DNA from: Variovorax sp. OAS795
GTDB taxonomy: Bacteria; Pseudomonadota; Gammaproteobacteria; Burkholderiales; Burkholderiaceae_C
Assembly (NCBI RefSeq): GCF_040546685.1
Contig: NZ_JBEPOH010000001.1
Location: forward strand, 4,216,001-4,280,000
Length of the DNA stretch: 64,000 bases
Reading direction: 5' to 3'
Position 1 is the stretch's first letter; each line of letters starts with the position of its first letter. This document shows, one piece after another, positions 35,492-44,958 of the stretch. The notes beneath the pieces are model-generated. The model saw only the letters and a list, made by a program, of their open reading frames with translations, searched no databases and was not told the DNA's origin. A program made the position numbers and the translations under genes.

Positions 35492-37936
35492 ATGCACAAA
35501 CTCAAGCTCGTGATGGTCGGCAACGGCATGGCCGGCGTGCGCACGCTGGAGGAGCTGTTGAAGCTCGCCCCGGACATGTACGACATCACCGTCTTCGGTG
35601 CCGAGCCGCACCCCAACTACAACCGCATCCTCCTGTCGCCCGTGCTCGCCGGCGAGCAGACCGTGGACGAGATCGTGCTCAACAGCTGGGAGTGGTACGC
35701 CGAGAACCACATCACCCTGCACGCCGGCAAGAAGGTGGTCGAGGTCGACCGCGTCAAGCGCATCGTGCGCGCCGTGGATGCCCAGGGCGGCGTCACCGAG
35801 GCCGCCTACGACCGCCTCCTCATGTGCACCGGCTCCAACCCCTTCATGCTCCCCGTGCCCGGCAAGGACCTGAAGGGCGTCATCGCCTACCGCGACATCG
35901 CCGACACCGACTACATGATCGAGACCGCGCGCACCCACAAGAACGCGGTCGTCATCGGCGGGGGTCTCCTGGGTCTGGAGGCGGCCAACGGCCTGATGCT
36001 GCGCGGCATGAACGTCACCGTGGTGCACGTCATGCCCTGGCTCATGGAACGCCAGCTCGACGACGTGGCCGGCAAGCTGCTGCAGAAGTCGCTCGAAGAC
36101 CGCGGCCTGAAGTTCCTTATCGGCGCCCAGACCCAGGAGCTGGTGGGCAACGACCAGGGCCGCGTGTCCGCCATCCGCTTCAAGGACGGCACCGAAGTGG
36201 CCGCCGACCTGGTCGTCATGGCCGTGGGCATCCGGCCCAACACCGAGCTGGCCGAGAAGATGCGCCTGCACTGCCACCGCGGCATCGTGGTCACCGACAC
36301 CCTGCAGACCGTGACCGATGCGCGCATCTACTCGGTGGGCGAATGCGCGGCCCACCGCGGCATCGCCTACGGGCTGGTGGCCCCTCTCTTCGAGCAGGCC
36401 AAGGTCGCGGCCAACCACCTGGCCCAGTTCGGCATCGGGCGCTACCTGGGCTCGCTCACCTCCACCAAGCTCAAGGTCACGGGCATCGACCTCTTCTCGG
36501 CCGGCGAGTTCATGGGCGGCGAAGGCACCGAGGAGATCGTCATGAGCGACCCCTTCGGCGGGGTCTACAAGAAACTCGTGATCAAGGACGACAAGCTGGT
36601 GGGCGCGTGCCTGTACGGCGACACGGTGGACGGCAGCTGGTACTTCAAGCTCCTGCGCGACGGGCGCAGCGTGCACGACATCCGCGACAAGCTGATGTTC
36701 GGCGAATCCAACATCGGCGACACCGGCCACGAGGGCCACAGCAAGGCCGCCAGCATGCCCGACGAGGCCGAGGTGTGCGGCTGCAACGGCGTGACCAAGG
36801 GCACCATCTGCAAGGCGATCAAGGAAAAGGGCCTGTTCACGCTGGACGAGGTCAAGAAGCACACCAAGGCCAGCGCCAGCTGCGGCTCCTGCACGGGTCT
36901 CGTGGAGCAGATCCTGATGTTCACCGCCGGCGGCGACTACTCGGCCACGCCCAAGAAGAAGGCCGTGTGCGGCTGCACCGACGCGAACCACCAGGAGGTG
37001 CGCGAGGCCATCCGGAAGGAACACTACCTCACCCATGACGAGGTCTACCGCAACCTGGGCTGGCGCACGCCCGACGGCTGCGCGACCTGCCGCCCGGCGG
37101 TCAACTACTACCTGATCAGCACCTGGCCCAAGGAGGCCCGGGACGATCCGCAGAGCCGCTTCATCAACGAGCGCAGCCACGCCAACATCCAGAAGGACGG
37201 CACCTACTCGGTGATCCCGCGCATGTGGGGCGGCCACACCACGCCCGACGAGCTGCGGCGCATCGCGGATGCGGCCGACAAGTACCAGATCCCGACGGTG
37301 AAGGTCACGGGCGGCCAGCGCATCGACCTGCTGGGGGTGAAGAAGGAAGACCTGGAGGGCGTGTGGAAGGACATCGGCATGCCCTCGGGCTTTGCGTATG
37401 CCAAGAGCCTGCGCACGGTGAAGACCTGCGTGGGCAGCGAGTGGTGCCGCTTCGGCACCCAGGACTCCACCCAGATGGGCAAGGACCTGGAGCGGGCGCT
37501 GTGGGCGATGTATTCGCCGCACAAGGTCAAGCTGGCGGTATCGGGCTGCCCGCGCAACTGCGCCGAGGCGGGAATCAAGGACGTGGGCGTGATCGGGGTG
37601 GATTCGGGCTGGGAGCTGTATGTGGGGGGCAACGGCGGCATCAAGACGGAGGTGGCGCAGTTCCTGGTGAAGGTGAAGACGGCCCAGGAAGTGATGGAGT
37701 ACTCGGGCGCGTTCCTGCAGCTGTACCGCGAGGAAGGCTGGTACCTGGAGCGCACGGTGCACTACATCGGGCGGGTCGGGCTGGACTACGTGAAGAAGAA
37801 GATCCTCGAAGACACGGAAGGCCGCAAGCAACTGTGGGAGCGGCTGCAGTTCGCGCTGGACGGGGAGCCCGATCCGTGGTTCGCCTCGAGCCAGGCATCG
37901 GTGGATGTGCGGCAGTTCACGCCGCTCGCGGTTTAA
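35492..37936 (+). CDS. nirB: NADH-dependent assimilatory nitrite reductase, large subunit
   Basis: 814 aa. N-terminal FAD/NADH domains with VGNGMAG and VVIGGGLLGLEAA. Two BFD-like [2Fe-2S] domains follow: CGCNGVTKGTICKAI with CGSC, and CGCTDANHQEV with CATC. The siroheme/[4Fe-4S] domain carries CVGSEWC and CPRNC. It reduces nitrite to ammonium with six electrons from NADH in the cytosol. Needs siroheme, for which cobA at 42940 makes the precursor. Confidence 0.97.
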   Translation: MHKLKLVMVGNGMAGVRTLEELLKLAPDMYDITVFGAEPHPNYNRILLSPVLAGEQTVDEIVLNSWEWYAENHITLHAGKKVVEVDRVKRIVRAVDAQGGVTEAAYDRLLMCTGSNPFMLPVPGKDLKGVIAYRDIADTDYMIETARTHKNAVVIGGGLLGLEAANGLMLRGMNVTVVHVMPWLMERQLDDVAGKLLQKSLEDRGLKFLIGAQTQELVGNDQGRVSAIRFKDGTEVAADLVVMAVGIRPNTELAEKMRLHCHRGIVVTDTLQTVTDARIYSVGECAAHRGIAYGLVAPLFEQAKVAANHLAQFGIGRYLGSLTSTKLKVTGIDLFSAGEFMGGEGTEEIVMSDPFGGVYKKLVIKDDKLVGACLYGDTVDGSWYFKLLRDGRSVHDIRDKLMFGESNIGDTGHEGHSKAASMPDEAEVCGCNGVTKGTICKAIKEKGLFTLDEVKKHTKASASCGSCTGLVEQILMFTAGGDYSATPKKKAVCGCTDANHQEVREAIRKEHYLTHDEVYRNLGWRTPDGCATCRPAVNYYLISTWPKEARDDPQSRFINERSHANIQKDGTYSVIPRMWGGHTTPDELRRIADAADKYQIPTVKVTGGQRIDLLGVKKEDLEGVWKDIGMPSGFAYAKSLRTVKTCVGSEWCRFGTQDSTQMGKDLERALWAMYSPHKVKLAVSGCPRNCAEAGIKDVGVIGVDSGWELYVGGNGGIKTEVAQFLVKVKTAQEVMEYSGAFLQLYREEGWYLERTVHYIGRVGLDYVKKKILEDTEGRKQLWERLQFALDGEPDPWFASSQASVDVRQFTPLAV

Positions 37937-37957
37937 GCGCAAAGCGCAGGAAATCAA

Positions 37958-38737
37958 TTGAAAAGAAGACTCTTCATTGCTTCGTCCGCGCTGGCCGCGA
38001 TGGGCGCACGCGCGCAGGTGGCCGACCTCAACGACGCCATCAACAAGGCGGGCCGCCAGCGCATGCTGTCGCAGCGCGCGAGCAAGGCCTATCTCGCGCT
38101 GGCTCAGCAGGTGGAAACGCGCAATGCGCAGCAGGTGCTGGACAAGTCGATTGCGCTGTTCGACAAGCAGCTGGCCGAGCTCAAGGCCTTTGCGCCGAGC
38201 CCCGCGATCCGCACGACCTACGACGCACTCGACGGCGCCTGGCTCGGCTTCAAGCGCGAGCTCACCGGGCCCGCGCCGGGCAAGCAAGAGGCCGCGCGGA
38301 TCGTCAAGCTCGATGCCGCCGTGCTCGCGCTCGCGAACCAGGGCACCCTGCAGTACGAAGCCGCCTCGGGCAAGCCGGTGGGCAAGCTGGTCAACATCGC
38401 GGGCCGACAGCGCATGCTGTCGCAGCGGATGGCCAAGTTCTACCTGGCCGGCGCGATGCAGATCGACGCGGCCGGCAGCACGGCCGAGATCGCCAAGTCA
38501 CGCGCCGAATTTCTGACCGCCCTGGACACCCTGCGCAATGCGCCCGAAGCCACCACGCAGATCCGCCAGGAGCTGGTGCTGGCCGATGCGCAATGGATGT
38601 TCTTCAACCGCGGGCTGCAGCGCCTCGAAGGCGCCGGCACCTCGCCCGCCCTCATGTCGGACGTGTTCGTGACCAGCGAGAACCTGCTGGCCATCATGGA
38701 TCGCGTGACCGGCCTGTATTCCGACCTCAAAAGCTAG
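37958..38737 (+). CDS. Exported tandem PilJ-domain protein
   Basis: 259 aa. TTG start with AGGAAA seven bases upstream; no ATG precedes the signal peptide MKRRLFIASSALAAMGARA-Q. The mature protein has two PilJ-type repeats with matching motifs INKAGRQRMLSQRASKAYLAL (about 26-46) and VNIAGRQRMLSQRMAKFYLAG (about 147-167). There is no transmembrane or signalling domain, so it is a soluble periplasmic sensor or binding module. It sits inside the nirB-nirD operon, between the two subunit genes. Ligand (nitrate or nitrite) is inferred from relatives. Confidence 0.85.
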   Translation: MKRRLFIASSALAAMGARAQVADLNDAINKAGRQRMLSQRASKAYLALAQQVETRNAQQVLDKSIALFDKQLAELKAFAPSPAIRTTYDALDGAWLGFKRELTGPAPGKQEAARIVKLDAAVLALANQGTLQYEAASGKPVGKLVNIAGRQRMLSQRMAKFYLAGAMQIDAAGSTAEIAKSRAEFLTALDTLRNAPEATTQIRQELVLADAQWMFFNRGLQRLEGAGTSPALMSDVFVTSENLLAIMDRVTGLYSDLKS

Positions 38738-38746
38738 AGACCCATC

Positions 38747-39172
38747 ATGAGTGAATGGAAAACCATCTGTCGCATCGACGACATTCCCGTGCTGGGCGCC
38801 CGCCGCGTGGCGCGCCCGGTGGGCGTGGACGTGGCGGTGTTCCGCAATTCCGAGAACCAGGTGTTCGCGCTGCTCGACCGCTGCCCGCACAAGGGCGGTC
38901 CACTCTCGCAGGGCATCGTGTTCGGCACCAGCGTGGCGTGCCCGCTGCACAACTGGGCCATCGGGCTGGACGACGGCTGCGCCAAGTCGCCGGACGAAGG
39001 ATGCACGCCCAGGTTCGCGGTGAAGGTCGAAGACGGGCAGGTCATGATGAACGTGCTCGAACTGAAGACGCACGCCATCGACCTGGCGCCGCCGCGCGCC
39101 GGCCCTGGTGCCGCCACGGCGGGCAAGCTCGGCGACGAGAGCTTCGACGTGCAGGCGCCGCACGGCAGCTAG
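38747..39172 (+). CDS. nirD: Nitrite reductase small subunit (Rieske-type)
   Basis: 141 aa. Rieske-like fold with CPHKGG and CPLHNW providing C-x-H and C-x2-H ligands. Some NirD proteins lack these, so this one probably binds a [2Fe-2S] cluster. The C-terminal 35 residues form an Ala/Gly/Pro-rich tail beyond the domain. Nine bp after the PilJ protein gene. Confidence 0.93.
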   Translation: MSEWKTICRIDDIPVLGARRVARPVGVDVAVFRNSENQVFALLDRCPHKGGPLSQGIVFGTSVACPLHNWAIGLDDGCAKSPDEGCTPRFAVKVEDGQVMMNVLELKTHAIDLAPPRAGPGAATAGKLGDESFDVQAPHGS

Positions 39173-39194
39173 GCGCACAACCAAGGCACGACCC

Positions 39195-41990
39195 ATGGAA
39201 GAAACTCGCTCCACCTGCCCCTACTGCGGCGTGGGCTGCGGTGTGATTATCGAATCCGACGGCGCACAGATCACCGGCGTGCGCGGCGACCCCGACCACC
39301 CGGCCAACTTCGGGCGCCTCTGCACCAAGGGCTCGACGCTGCACCTCACGGCCACGGCCACGGTCACGCGCCAGACGCGGCTGCTGCAGCCCATGCAGCG
39401 CGCATCGCGCGGCGCCGAGCCGACGCCCATCGGCTGGGACGCCGCGCTCGGCGGCGCCGTCGACAAGTTCGAACAGGTCATCCGCGACCACGGCCCCGAC
39501 GCCGTGGGCTTCTACGTCTCGGGCCAGCTGCTCACCGAGGACTACTACGTCTTCAACAAGCTGGCCAAGGGACTGATCGGCACCAACAACATCGACACCA
39601 ACTCACGGCTGTGCATGAGCAGCGCCGTGGCCGGCTACAAGCAGACGCTGGGCGCCGACGCGCCGCCGGCCTGCTACGACGACCTGAAGCACGCCGAGTG
39701 CCTTTTCATCGTGGGCAGCAACGCCGCCTGGGCGCACCCGATCCTGTTCCGCCGCATCGAGGATGCGAAGGCCGCGAATCCCGGCATGAAGATCATCGTG
39801 GCCGATCCGCGCCGCACCGACACGGTCGAGATCGCCGACCTGTTCCTGCCGATCCAGCCCGGCACCGACGTCATGCTGTTCAACGGCATGCTGCACCTGA
39901 TGCTGTGGGAAGGCTGGACCGACAACGGCTACATCGCGGCCCACACCAGCGGCTTCGATGCGCTGAAGGCCACGGTGCGTGAATGCACGCCTGACAAGGT
40001 GGCGCAGATCTGCGGCATCTCGAAGGACGACCTGCTTGCCGCAGCGCGCATGTTCGCCACTTCGCCGGCCACGCTGAGCCTCTACTGCCAGGGCCTCAAC
40101 CAGTCGTCCAGTGGCACCGCCAAGAACGCGGCGCTGATCAACCTGCACCTGGCGACCGGCCAGATCGGCAAGCCCGGTGCGGGCCCGTTCTCGCTCACCG
40201 GCCAACCCAATGCCATGGGCGGGCGCGAAGTGGGTGGCCTGGCCAACCTGCTGAGCGCGCACCGCGACCTGGCCAACCCCGCGCACCGCGCCGAAGTGGC
40301 GGCGCTGTGGAACCTGCCCTCCGTGCCCGAGAAGCCCGGCAAGACCGCGGTGGAAATGTTCCAGGCCGCTGCCGACGGCGAGATCCGCGCCCTTTGGATC
40401 GCCTGCACCAACCCGGCCCAGTCGATGCCCGACCAGGCGACGGTGCGCCGCGCCCTGGAGCGCGCCGAGTTCGTCGTGGTGCAGGAAGCTTTCTCGACCA
40501 CCTCGACCTGCGCCTTTGCCGACCTCTTGCTGCCCGCCACCACCTGGGGCGAAAAGGAAGGCACCGTGACCAACAGCGAGCGCCGCATCTCGCGCGTGCG
40601 CCCCGCGGTGCCGGCGCCCGGCGAGGCGCGCCACGACTGGTCGATTGCCGTGGATTTTGCGCGCCGGCTCGAGCAGCGGCTCGGCCGCACGGCCACGCTG
40701 TTTCCCTATGACAGCGCCGAGCGCGTGTGGAACGAACACCGCGAATCCACGCGTGGGCGCGACCTCGACATCACCGGCATGAGCTACGCGATGCTCGACA
40801 CCGCGGGCCCGCAGCAATGGCCGTTGAAGGAAGGCGAAGCCACGGGCCGTGCGCGCCTCTACGAAGACGGCATCTTCCCGACGCCGGACGGCCGCGCGCG
40901 TTTCGCCGACACGGTCTACAAGCCGGTGGCCGAGGCGCGCGAGGCACGCTATCCGTTCTCGCTCAACACCGGCCGCCTGCGCGACCAGTGGCACGGCATG
41001 AGCCGCACGGGCACGGTCGGCCGCCTGTTCGGCCACGTCGCCGAGCCCGTGGTGCAGATGAACGCGCAGGACATGGCGCGGCGCCAGCTGGCCGAGGGCG
41101 ACCTGGTGCATCTCACCTCCAAGCGCGGCTCGATCCTGCTGCCCGCGCGCGCGAGCGCCGAGATCGGGCTGAGCCAGGCTTTCGTCGCCATGCACTGGGG
41201 CGAGGAATACCTGAGCGGCTGCTCGTCCACCGGCACGCCGCTGGCGGGCATCAACGCCCTGACCTCCCCGGCCTACTGCCCCACCTCGAAGCAACCCGAG
41301 CTCAAGCACACGCCCGTCAAGATCCTTAAGGCCGAACTGCCGTGGTCGCTGCTCGCCATGGCCTGGCTGCCGCCCGAGACCGCGCTGGCCGCGCACCAGG
41401 CGCTCAAGCCCCTGATGGCGACCTTCCCGTTTGCGACCTGCGTCCCGTTCTCGGGCAATACGCCGGGCGAGGAGCGCAGCGGCATCCTGTTTCGCGCTGC
41501 GGCGCACGACGCACCGGCGGACGCGCTCATCGACCGCATCGAAGGCTTGCTGGGCCTGGTCGGCAGCGATGCCCTGCGCTATGCCGACCGCCGGCGCGGC
41601 CAGCGCCGCGTCGCGCGGCTGGTGCGGCGCACCGACGGCAACGCCGGCCTGGAAGCCTTCCTCCTGGGGGGCGACACCAGCGCCGAAGCCTGGATCGGTA
41701 CCCTGCTGCGGGAGGAAATCCCGGCGCAGACCTACGGCCGGCTGCTGCTCTCGCCCGGCGCCCGCGCGCCCGTGGCGGTGCAATCGCGCGGCCAGCCGGT
41801 GTGCACCTGCTTCAACGTGACCGACCTGGCGATCCGGGCCGAGCTGGGCCGCTGCACCGGCTCGCCCGAGGAACGGCTGGCTTCCCTGCAGGGCGCGCTC
41901 AAATGCGGCACGAACTGCGGCTCCTGCCTGCCGGAGCTCAAGCGCATGGTGCGGGCGACCCCGGCCGAAACCGTGGTGGAGGGTGCATAA
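39195..41990 (+). CDS. nasA: Assimilatory nitrate reductase, catalytic subunit with BFD domain
   Basis: 931 aa from MEETRSTCPYCGVGCGV; an upstream in-frame extension overlaps nirD. Order: [4Fe-4S] motif CPYCGVGC with LCTKG, Mo-bisMGD oxidoreductase domains (about 60-560), MGD-binding domain (about 600-710), and a C-terminal BFD [2Fe-2S] domain (CTCFNVTD with CGTNCGSC, about 870-925). Reduces nitrate to nitrite in the cytosol. No separate reductase subunit gene is visible, so the BFD domain may accept electrons from NirB or another flavoprotein (inference). Confidence 0.95.
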   Translation: MEETRSTCPYCGVGCGVIIESDGAQITGVRGDPDHPANFGRLCTKGSTLHLTATATVTRQTRLLQPMQRASRGAEPTPIGWDAALGGAVDKFEQVIRDHGPDAVGFYVSGQLLTEDYYVFNKLAKGLIGTNNIDTNSRLCMSSAVAGYKQTLGADAPPACYDDLKHAECLFIVGSNAAWAHPILFRRIEDAKAANPGMKIIVADPRRTDTVEIADLFLPIQPGTDVMLFNGMLHLMLWEGWTDNGYIAAHTSGFDALKATVRECTPDKVAQICGISKDDLLAAARMFATSPATLSLYCQGLNQSSSGTAKNAALINLHLATGQIGKPGAGPFSLTGQPNAMGGREVGGLANLLSAHRDLANPAHRAEVAALWNLPSVPEKPGKTAVEMFQAAADGEIRALWIACTNPAQSMPDQATVRRALERAEFVVVQEAFSTTSTCAFADLLLPATTWGEKEGTVTNSERRISRVRPAVPAPGEARHDWSIAVDFARRLEQRLGRTATLFPYDSAERVWNEHRESTRGRDLDITGMSYAMLDTAGPQQWPLKEGEATGRARLYEDGIFPTPDGRARFADTVYKPVAEAREARYPFSLNTGRLRDQWHGMSRTGTVGRLFGHVAEPVVQMNAQDMARRQLAEGDLVHLTSKRGSILLPARASAEIGLSQAFVAMHWGEEYLSGCSSTGTPLAGINALTSPAYCPTSKQPELKHTPVKILKAELPWSLLAMAWLPPETALAAHQALKPLMATFPFATCVPFSGNTPGEERSGILFRAAAHDAPADALIDRIEGLLGLVGSDALRYADRRRGQRRVARLVRRTDGNAGLEAFLLGGDTSAEAWIGTLLREEIPAQTYGRLLLSPGARAPVAVQSRGQPVCTCFNVTDLAIRAELGRCTGSPEERLASLQGALKCGTNCGSCLPELKRMVRATPAETVVEGA

Positions 41991-42037
41991 GCCGCCTTGC
42001 TTTCGGGCATAAGCATTGCGGGACAATCCGTGCACCC

Positions 42038-42943
42038 ATGGGAATCAGCCAATACATCAAGGAAATCGGCCGCGGCGCGCGAGGCGCCAAGCCGCTGACG
42101 CGCGAACAGGCCGCCGACCTGTTCGGCCAGGTGCTGGACGGCACCGTCACCGACCTGGAGATCGGGGGCTTCTGCCTCGCGATGCGCGTCAAGGGCGAAA
42201 CGCCGGAAGAGATGGCCGGCTTCCTCGACGCCACGCACGCGCGCCTGGACCGCCTGCCCGCCGCCGACCGCCCGCTGGTCGTGCTGCCGAGCTACAACGG
42301 CGCGCGCAAGCTGCCGGTGCTCACGCCGCTGCTGGCGCTGCTGCTCGCGCGCGAAGGGCTGCCGGTGCTGGTGCACGGCAGCGCCACCGAGACTTCGCGC
42401 GTGCTCGCCTCGAACGTGCTGGAGGCGCTGGACGTCCCCATGCTCACGGCGATTCGGCAGATTCCGTCCGGCCAGGTGGGTTTTGCACCGACCGAACTGC
42501 TCAACCCCGCGCTCAAGCGGCTGCTGGACGTGCGCCGCGTGGTGGGCCTGCGCAACCCCGGCCACAGCGTGGTCAAGCTGATGCAGCCGAGCGCCGGACC
42601 CAGCGTCGTCGTGGCAAGCTACACGCATCCGGAGTACGCGCGCACCATGGGCGAGACCTTCGAACTCATGGGCATGACTGCCCTGCTCTCGCGCGGCCTC
42701 GAGGGCGAGGTGGTGTCCGACCCGCGCCGCACCGCGCAGATCGACGGCTTCGTGCGTGGCGTTCGAAGCGAACTGCAGGCCCAGGCCGCCGGCACGTCGA
42801 GCGAAGTGCCGGGCCTGCCCAAAGAGATCGACATAGCGACCACGGCCGCGTACACACGGCGCGTATTGAACGGCGAGCTTCCCGTGCCCGAAGCCATCGC
42901 CACCCAGGTCAGGCACATCACGCAACTGGCATCCCACGCATGA
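42038..42943 (+). CDS. ybiB: YbiB, TrpD-like nucleic-acid-binding protein
   Basis: 301 aa from MGISQYIKEIGRGARG. Glycosyltransferase family 3 fold like anthranilate phosphoribosyltransferase, but with the active-site GSG-type loop changed (VLVHGSATETSR), as in YbiB/TrpD2. E. coli YbiB binds nucleic acids and has no known transferase activity. It lies between the nitrate reductase gene and cobA, with an ATGA overlap to cobA, so it belongs to the nitrate operon. Its role there is unknown. Confidence 0.9.
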   Translation: MGISQYIKEIGRGARGAKPLTREQAADLFGQVLDGTVTDLEIGGFCLAMRVKGETPEEMAGFLDATHARLDRLPAADRPLVVLPSYNGARKLPVLTPLLALLLAREGLPVLVHGSATETSRVLASNVLEALDVPMLTAIRQIPSGQVGFAPTELLNPALKRLLDVRRVVGLRNPGHSVVKLMQPSAGPSVVVASYTHPEYARTMGETFELMGMTALLSRGLEGEVVSDPRRTAQIDGFVRGVRSELQAQAAGTSSEVPGLPKEIDIATTAAYTRRVLNGELPVPEAIATQVRHITQLASHA

Positions 42944-43752
42944 ACAGACCGACCGCTTCATTGGCCACCGGAAGCTGCACATTGGTGGGCGCCGGCCCCG
43001 GCGACCCCGAACTGCTGACCATCAAGGCCGTCAAGGCGATCCAGGCCGCCACCGTGCTGCTGGTGGACGACCTCGTGAGCGACAGCATCCTGGCCGCCTA
43101 TGCGCGGCCCGGCGCGCGCATCGTCCACGTGGGCAAGCGCGGCGGCTGCAAGAGCACGCCGCAGGCCTTCATCGAGCGGCTCATGATCACCGCGGCGCGC
43201 GAAGGCGAAACCGTGGTCCGCCTCAAGGGCGGCGACCCGTTCATCTTCGGCCGCGGCGGCGAAGAGGTCGAGCACCTGCGCGAAGCGGGCATCGAATGCA
43301 CCGTGGTCAACGGCATCACGGCCGGCCTTGCGGCCGTGACCTCGCTCGGCGTGCCGCTCACGCATCGCGACCATGCCCAGGGCGTGGTGTTCGTCACCGG
43401 CCACGCCAGGACCGGCGCCGGCGCGCACGAAGACGCCACCGACTGGCGCGCCCTGGCCGCGACGGCGCACAACGCGCGGCTCACGCTCGTCATCTACATG
43501 GGCGTGGCGGGCGCGAGCCACATCGAACGCGAACTGCTGCAAGGCTTGCCGGGCGACACGCCGGTGGCCGTGGTGCAGCATGCGAGCCTGCCGCAGCAGC
43601 GGCACATCGCGACCACGCTCGACCGGCTCCAGGCCGGCATCGCCGAGGCAGGGCTCGCGAGCCCCGCGGTGATCGTGGTGGGCGACGTGCTGCGCGGGCT
43701 GGCCGCGGCGGCGCTGCCGGCGGGCACGGACGCCGGCCGCTTCGGCACCTGA
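42940..43752 (+). CDS. cobA: Uroporphyrinogen-III C-methyltransferase (SUMT)
   Basis: 270 aa. SAM-dependent tetrapyrrole methylase with VGAGPGDPELLTIKA near the N-terminus, GGDPFIFGRGGEE and VNGITAGLAA. It makes precorrin-2 from uroporphyrinogen III, the first step to siroheme for NirB. It lacks the N-terminal CysG oxidase/ferrochelatase part, so those steps come from elsewhere. ATGA overlap with ybiB. Confidence 0.95.
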   Translation: MNRPTASLATGSCTLVGAGPGDPELLTIKAVKAIQAATVLLVDDLVSDSILAAYARPGARIVHVGKRGGCKSTPQAFIERLMITAAREGETVVRLKGGDPFIFGRGGEEVEHLREAGIECTVVNGITAGLAAVTSLGVPLTHRDHAQGVVFVTGHARTGAGAHEDATDWRALAATAHNARLTLVIYMGVAGASHIERELLQGLPGDTPVAVVQHASLPQQRHIATTLDRLQAGIAEAGLASPAVIVVGDVLRGLAAAALPAGTDAGRFGT

Positions 43753-43787
43753 GCCGCCCGGGGAAAGCGAACGCCGCGGCATTGCCG

Positions 43788-43803
43788 TGGCATGGAGCGT
43801 GCT
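43788..43803 (+). promoter_or_regulatory. Possible sigma-54 promoter of the polyamine-type ABC operon
   Basis: TGGCATGGAGCGTGCT keeps the GG-N10-GC spacing (43789-43790, 43801-43802). It departs from TGGCACG-N4-TTGCW at C6 (T) and T12 (G). The transcript would start near 43814, 41 bases before the ATPase gene. Confidence 0.5.
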
Positions 43804-43854
43804 TAACGCCAGCATGCCCGTTTTCCGATCGTTTCCCGCGCCCGGCGCCCCTTC

Positions 43855-44958
43855 ATGAACGCCGTCGCCGCGCTTCCGCCCGCCGCCGTCGAGATCGTCG
43901 CCCTGAGCAAGCGCTATGCCGCCGGCACGCCGGCCGCCGTCGACCGCATCGACCTGCGCATTGCGAGCGGCAGCTACTGCTGCCTGCTCGGCCCCTCGGG
44001 CTGCGGCAAGAGCACCACGCTGCGCATGATCGCGGGCCACGAGTCGGTCACCAGCGGCGACATCCTGCTGGACAACCGCAACATCACCGACCTGCCCGCG
44101 GCCCAACGCGGCACGGCGATGATGTTCCAGAGCTTCGCGCTGTTCCCGCACCTCTCGGCCACCGACAACGTCGCCTTCAGCCTCAAGATGAAAGGCGTCG
44201 GCAAGGCCGAGCGCCAGAAGCGTGCGCGCGACCTGCTGGAGCGCGTGGCCATGGGCCACCTGGCCGAGCGCAAGCCCGGTGAACTCTCCGGCGGCCAGCA
44301 GCAGCGCGTGGCGCTGGCGCGCGCACTCATCACCGAGCCGCGCGTGCTGCTGCTCGACGAGCCGCTGTCGGCACTCGACCCCTTCTTGCGCATCCAGATG
44401 CGTGCCGAGCTGCGCCGCTGGCAGAAGGAGCTCGGGCTGACCTTCGTGCACGTCACGCACTCGCAGGAAGAAGCGATGGCGCTGGCCGACACCATGGTGG
44501 TGATGAACCACGGTGTGATCGAGCAGGTCGGTTCGCCGCACCAGATCTACAACCATCCAGCCAACGAGTTCGTGGCGCGCTTCATGGGCGGGCACAACGT
44601 GTTCGACACCGCTGCGGGCCCGATCGCCGTGCGCAACGACCACATGCGGATCGCGCCGGCGTCCGAAGGCGCAGCTTCCCACGGGCTGGCCGCGGCGGTG
44701 ACCGACGTCGAGTACCAGGGCACCTACGTGCTGCTCGGGCTGGCGCTGGAAGCGGCGCCGCCCGGCCGCCGGAACGTCTCGGTCCTGATGGGCGAAGCCG
44801 CCTTCCTCGCGAGCCCCTATGCACAGGGCGAGACGGTCCGCCTGGCATGGGCCGAAGCCGATGCGCGCGCGCTCGCCGCGCCTCCGCAGGCGCCGCCGCC
44901 TCACCCAATCCCCGCTCCCTCACCCGCCACTTTCCATACGGAGGCTCTTTCACCATGA
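43855..44958 (+). CDS. ABC transporter ATP-binding protein, spermidine/putrescine (PotA) type
   Basis: 367 aa. Walker A GPSGCGKST, signature LSGGQQQRVALARAL, Walker B LLLDEPLSALD, His switch VHVTHSQEE. A C-terminal TOBE/OB domain (about 275-340) follows, as in PotA/FbpC/CysA. The last 25 residues are Pro/Ala-rich. The stop overlaps the start of the binding-protein gene (ATGA). Ligand class inferred from the whole operon. Confidence 0.92.
   Translation: MNAVAALPPAAVEIVALSKRYAAGTPAAVDRIDLRIASGSYCCLLGPSGCGKSTTLRMIAGHESVTSGDILLDNRNITDLPAAQRGTAMMFQSFALFPHLSATDNVAFSLKMKGVGKAERQKRARDLLERVAMGHLAERKPGELSGGQQQRVALARALITEPRVLLLDEPLSALDPFLRIQMRAELRRWQKELGLTFVHVTHSQEEAMALADTMVVMNHGVIEQVGSPHQIYNHPANEFVARFMGGHNVFDTAAGPIAVRNDHMRIAPASEGAASHGLAAAVTDVEYQGTYVLLGLALEAAPPGRRNVSVLMGEAAFLASPYAQGETVRLAWAEADARALAAPPQAPPPHPIPAPSPATFHTEALSP

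Noticed and set aside
35417..38287. Minus-strand extension of the phosphatase/kinase frame through nirB
   Set aside because: The frame stays open for about 950 codons upstream, but PP2C similarity begins at MSFEVDIGYSS and the extension mirrors nirB.
42005..42020. GGGCATAAGCATTGCG upstream of ybiB as a sigma-54 promoter
   Set aside because: The GG-N10-GC spacing is right, but first base, C6 and G7 deviate, and ybiB is in line with the nitrate reductase gene with only 47 bp between them. Likely chance.
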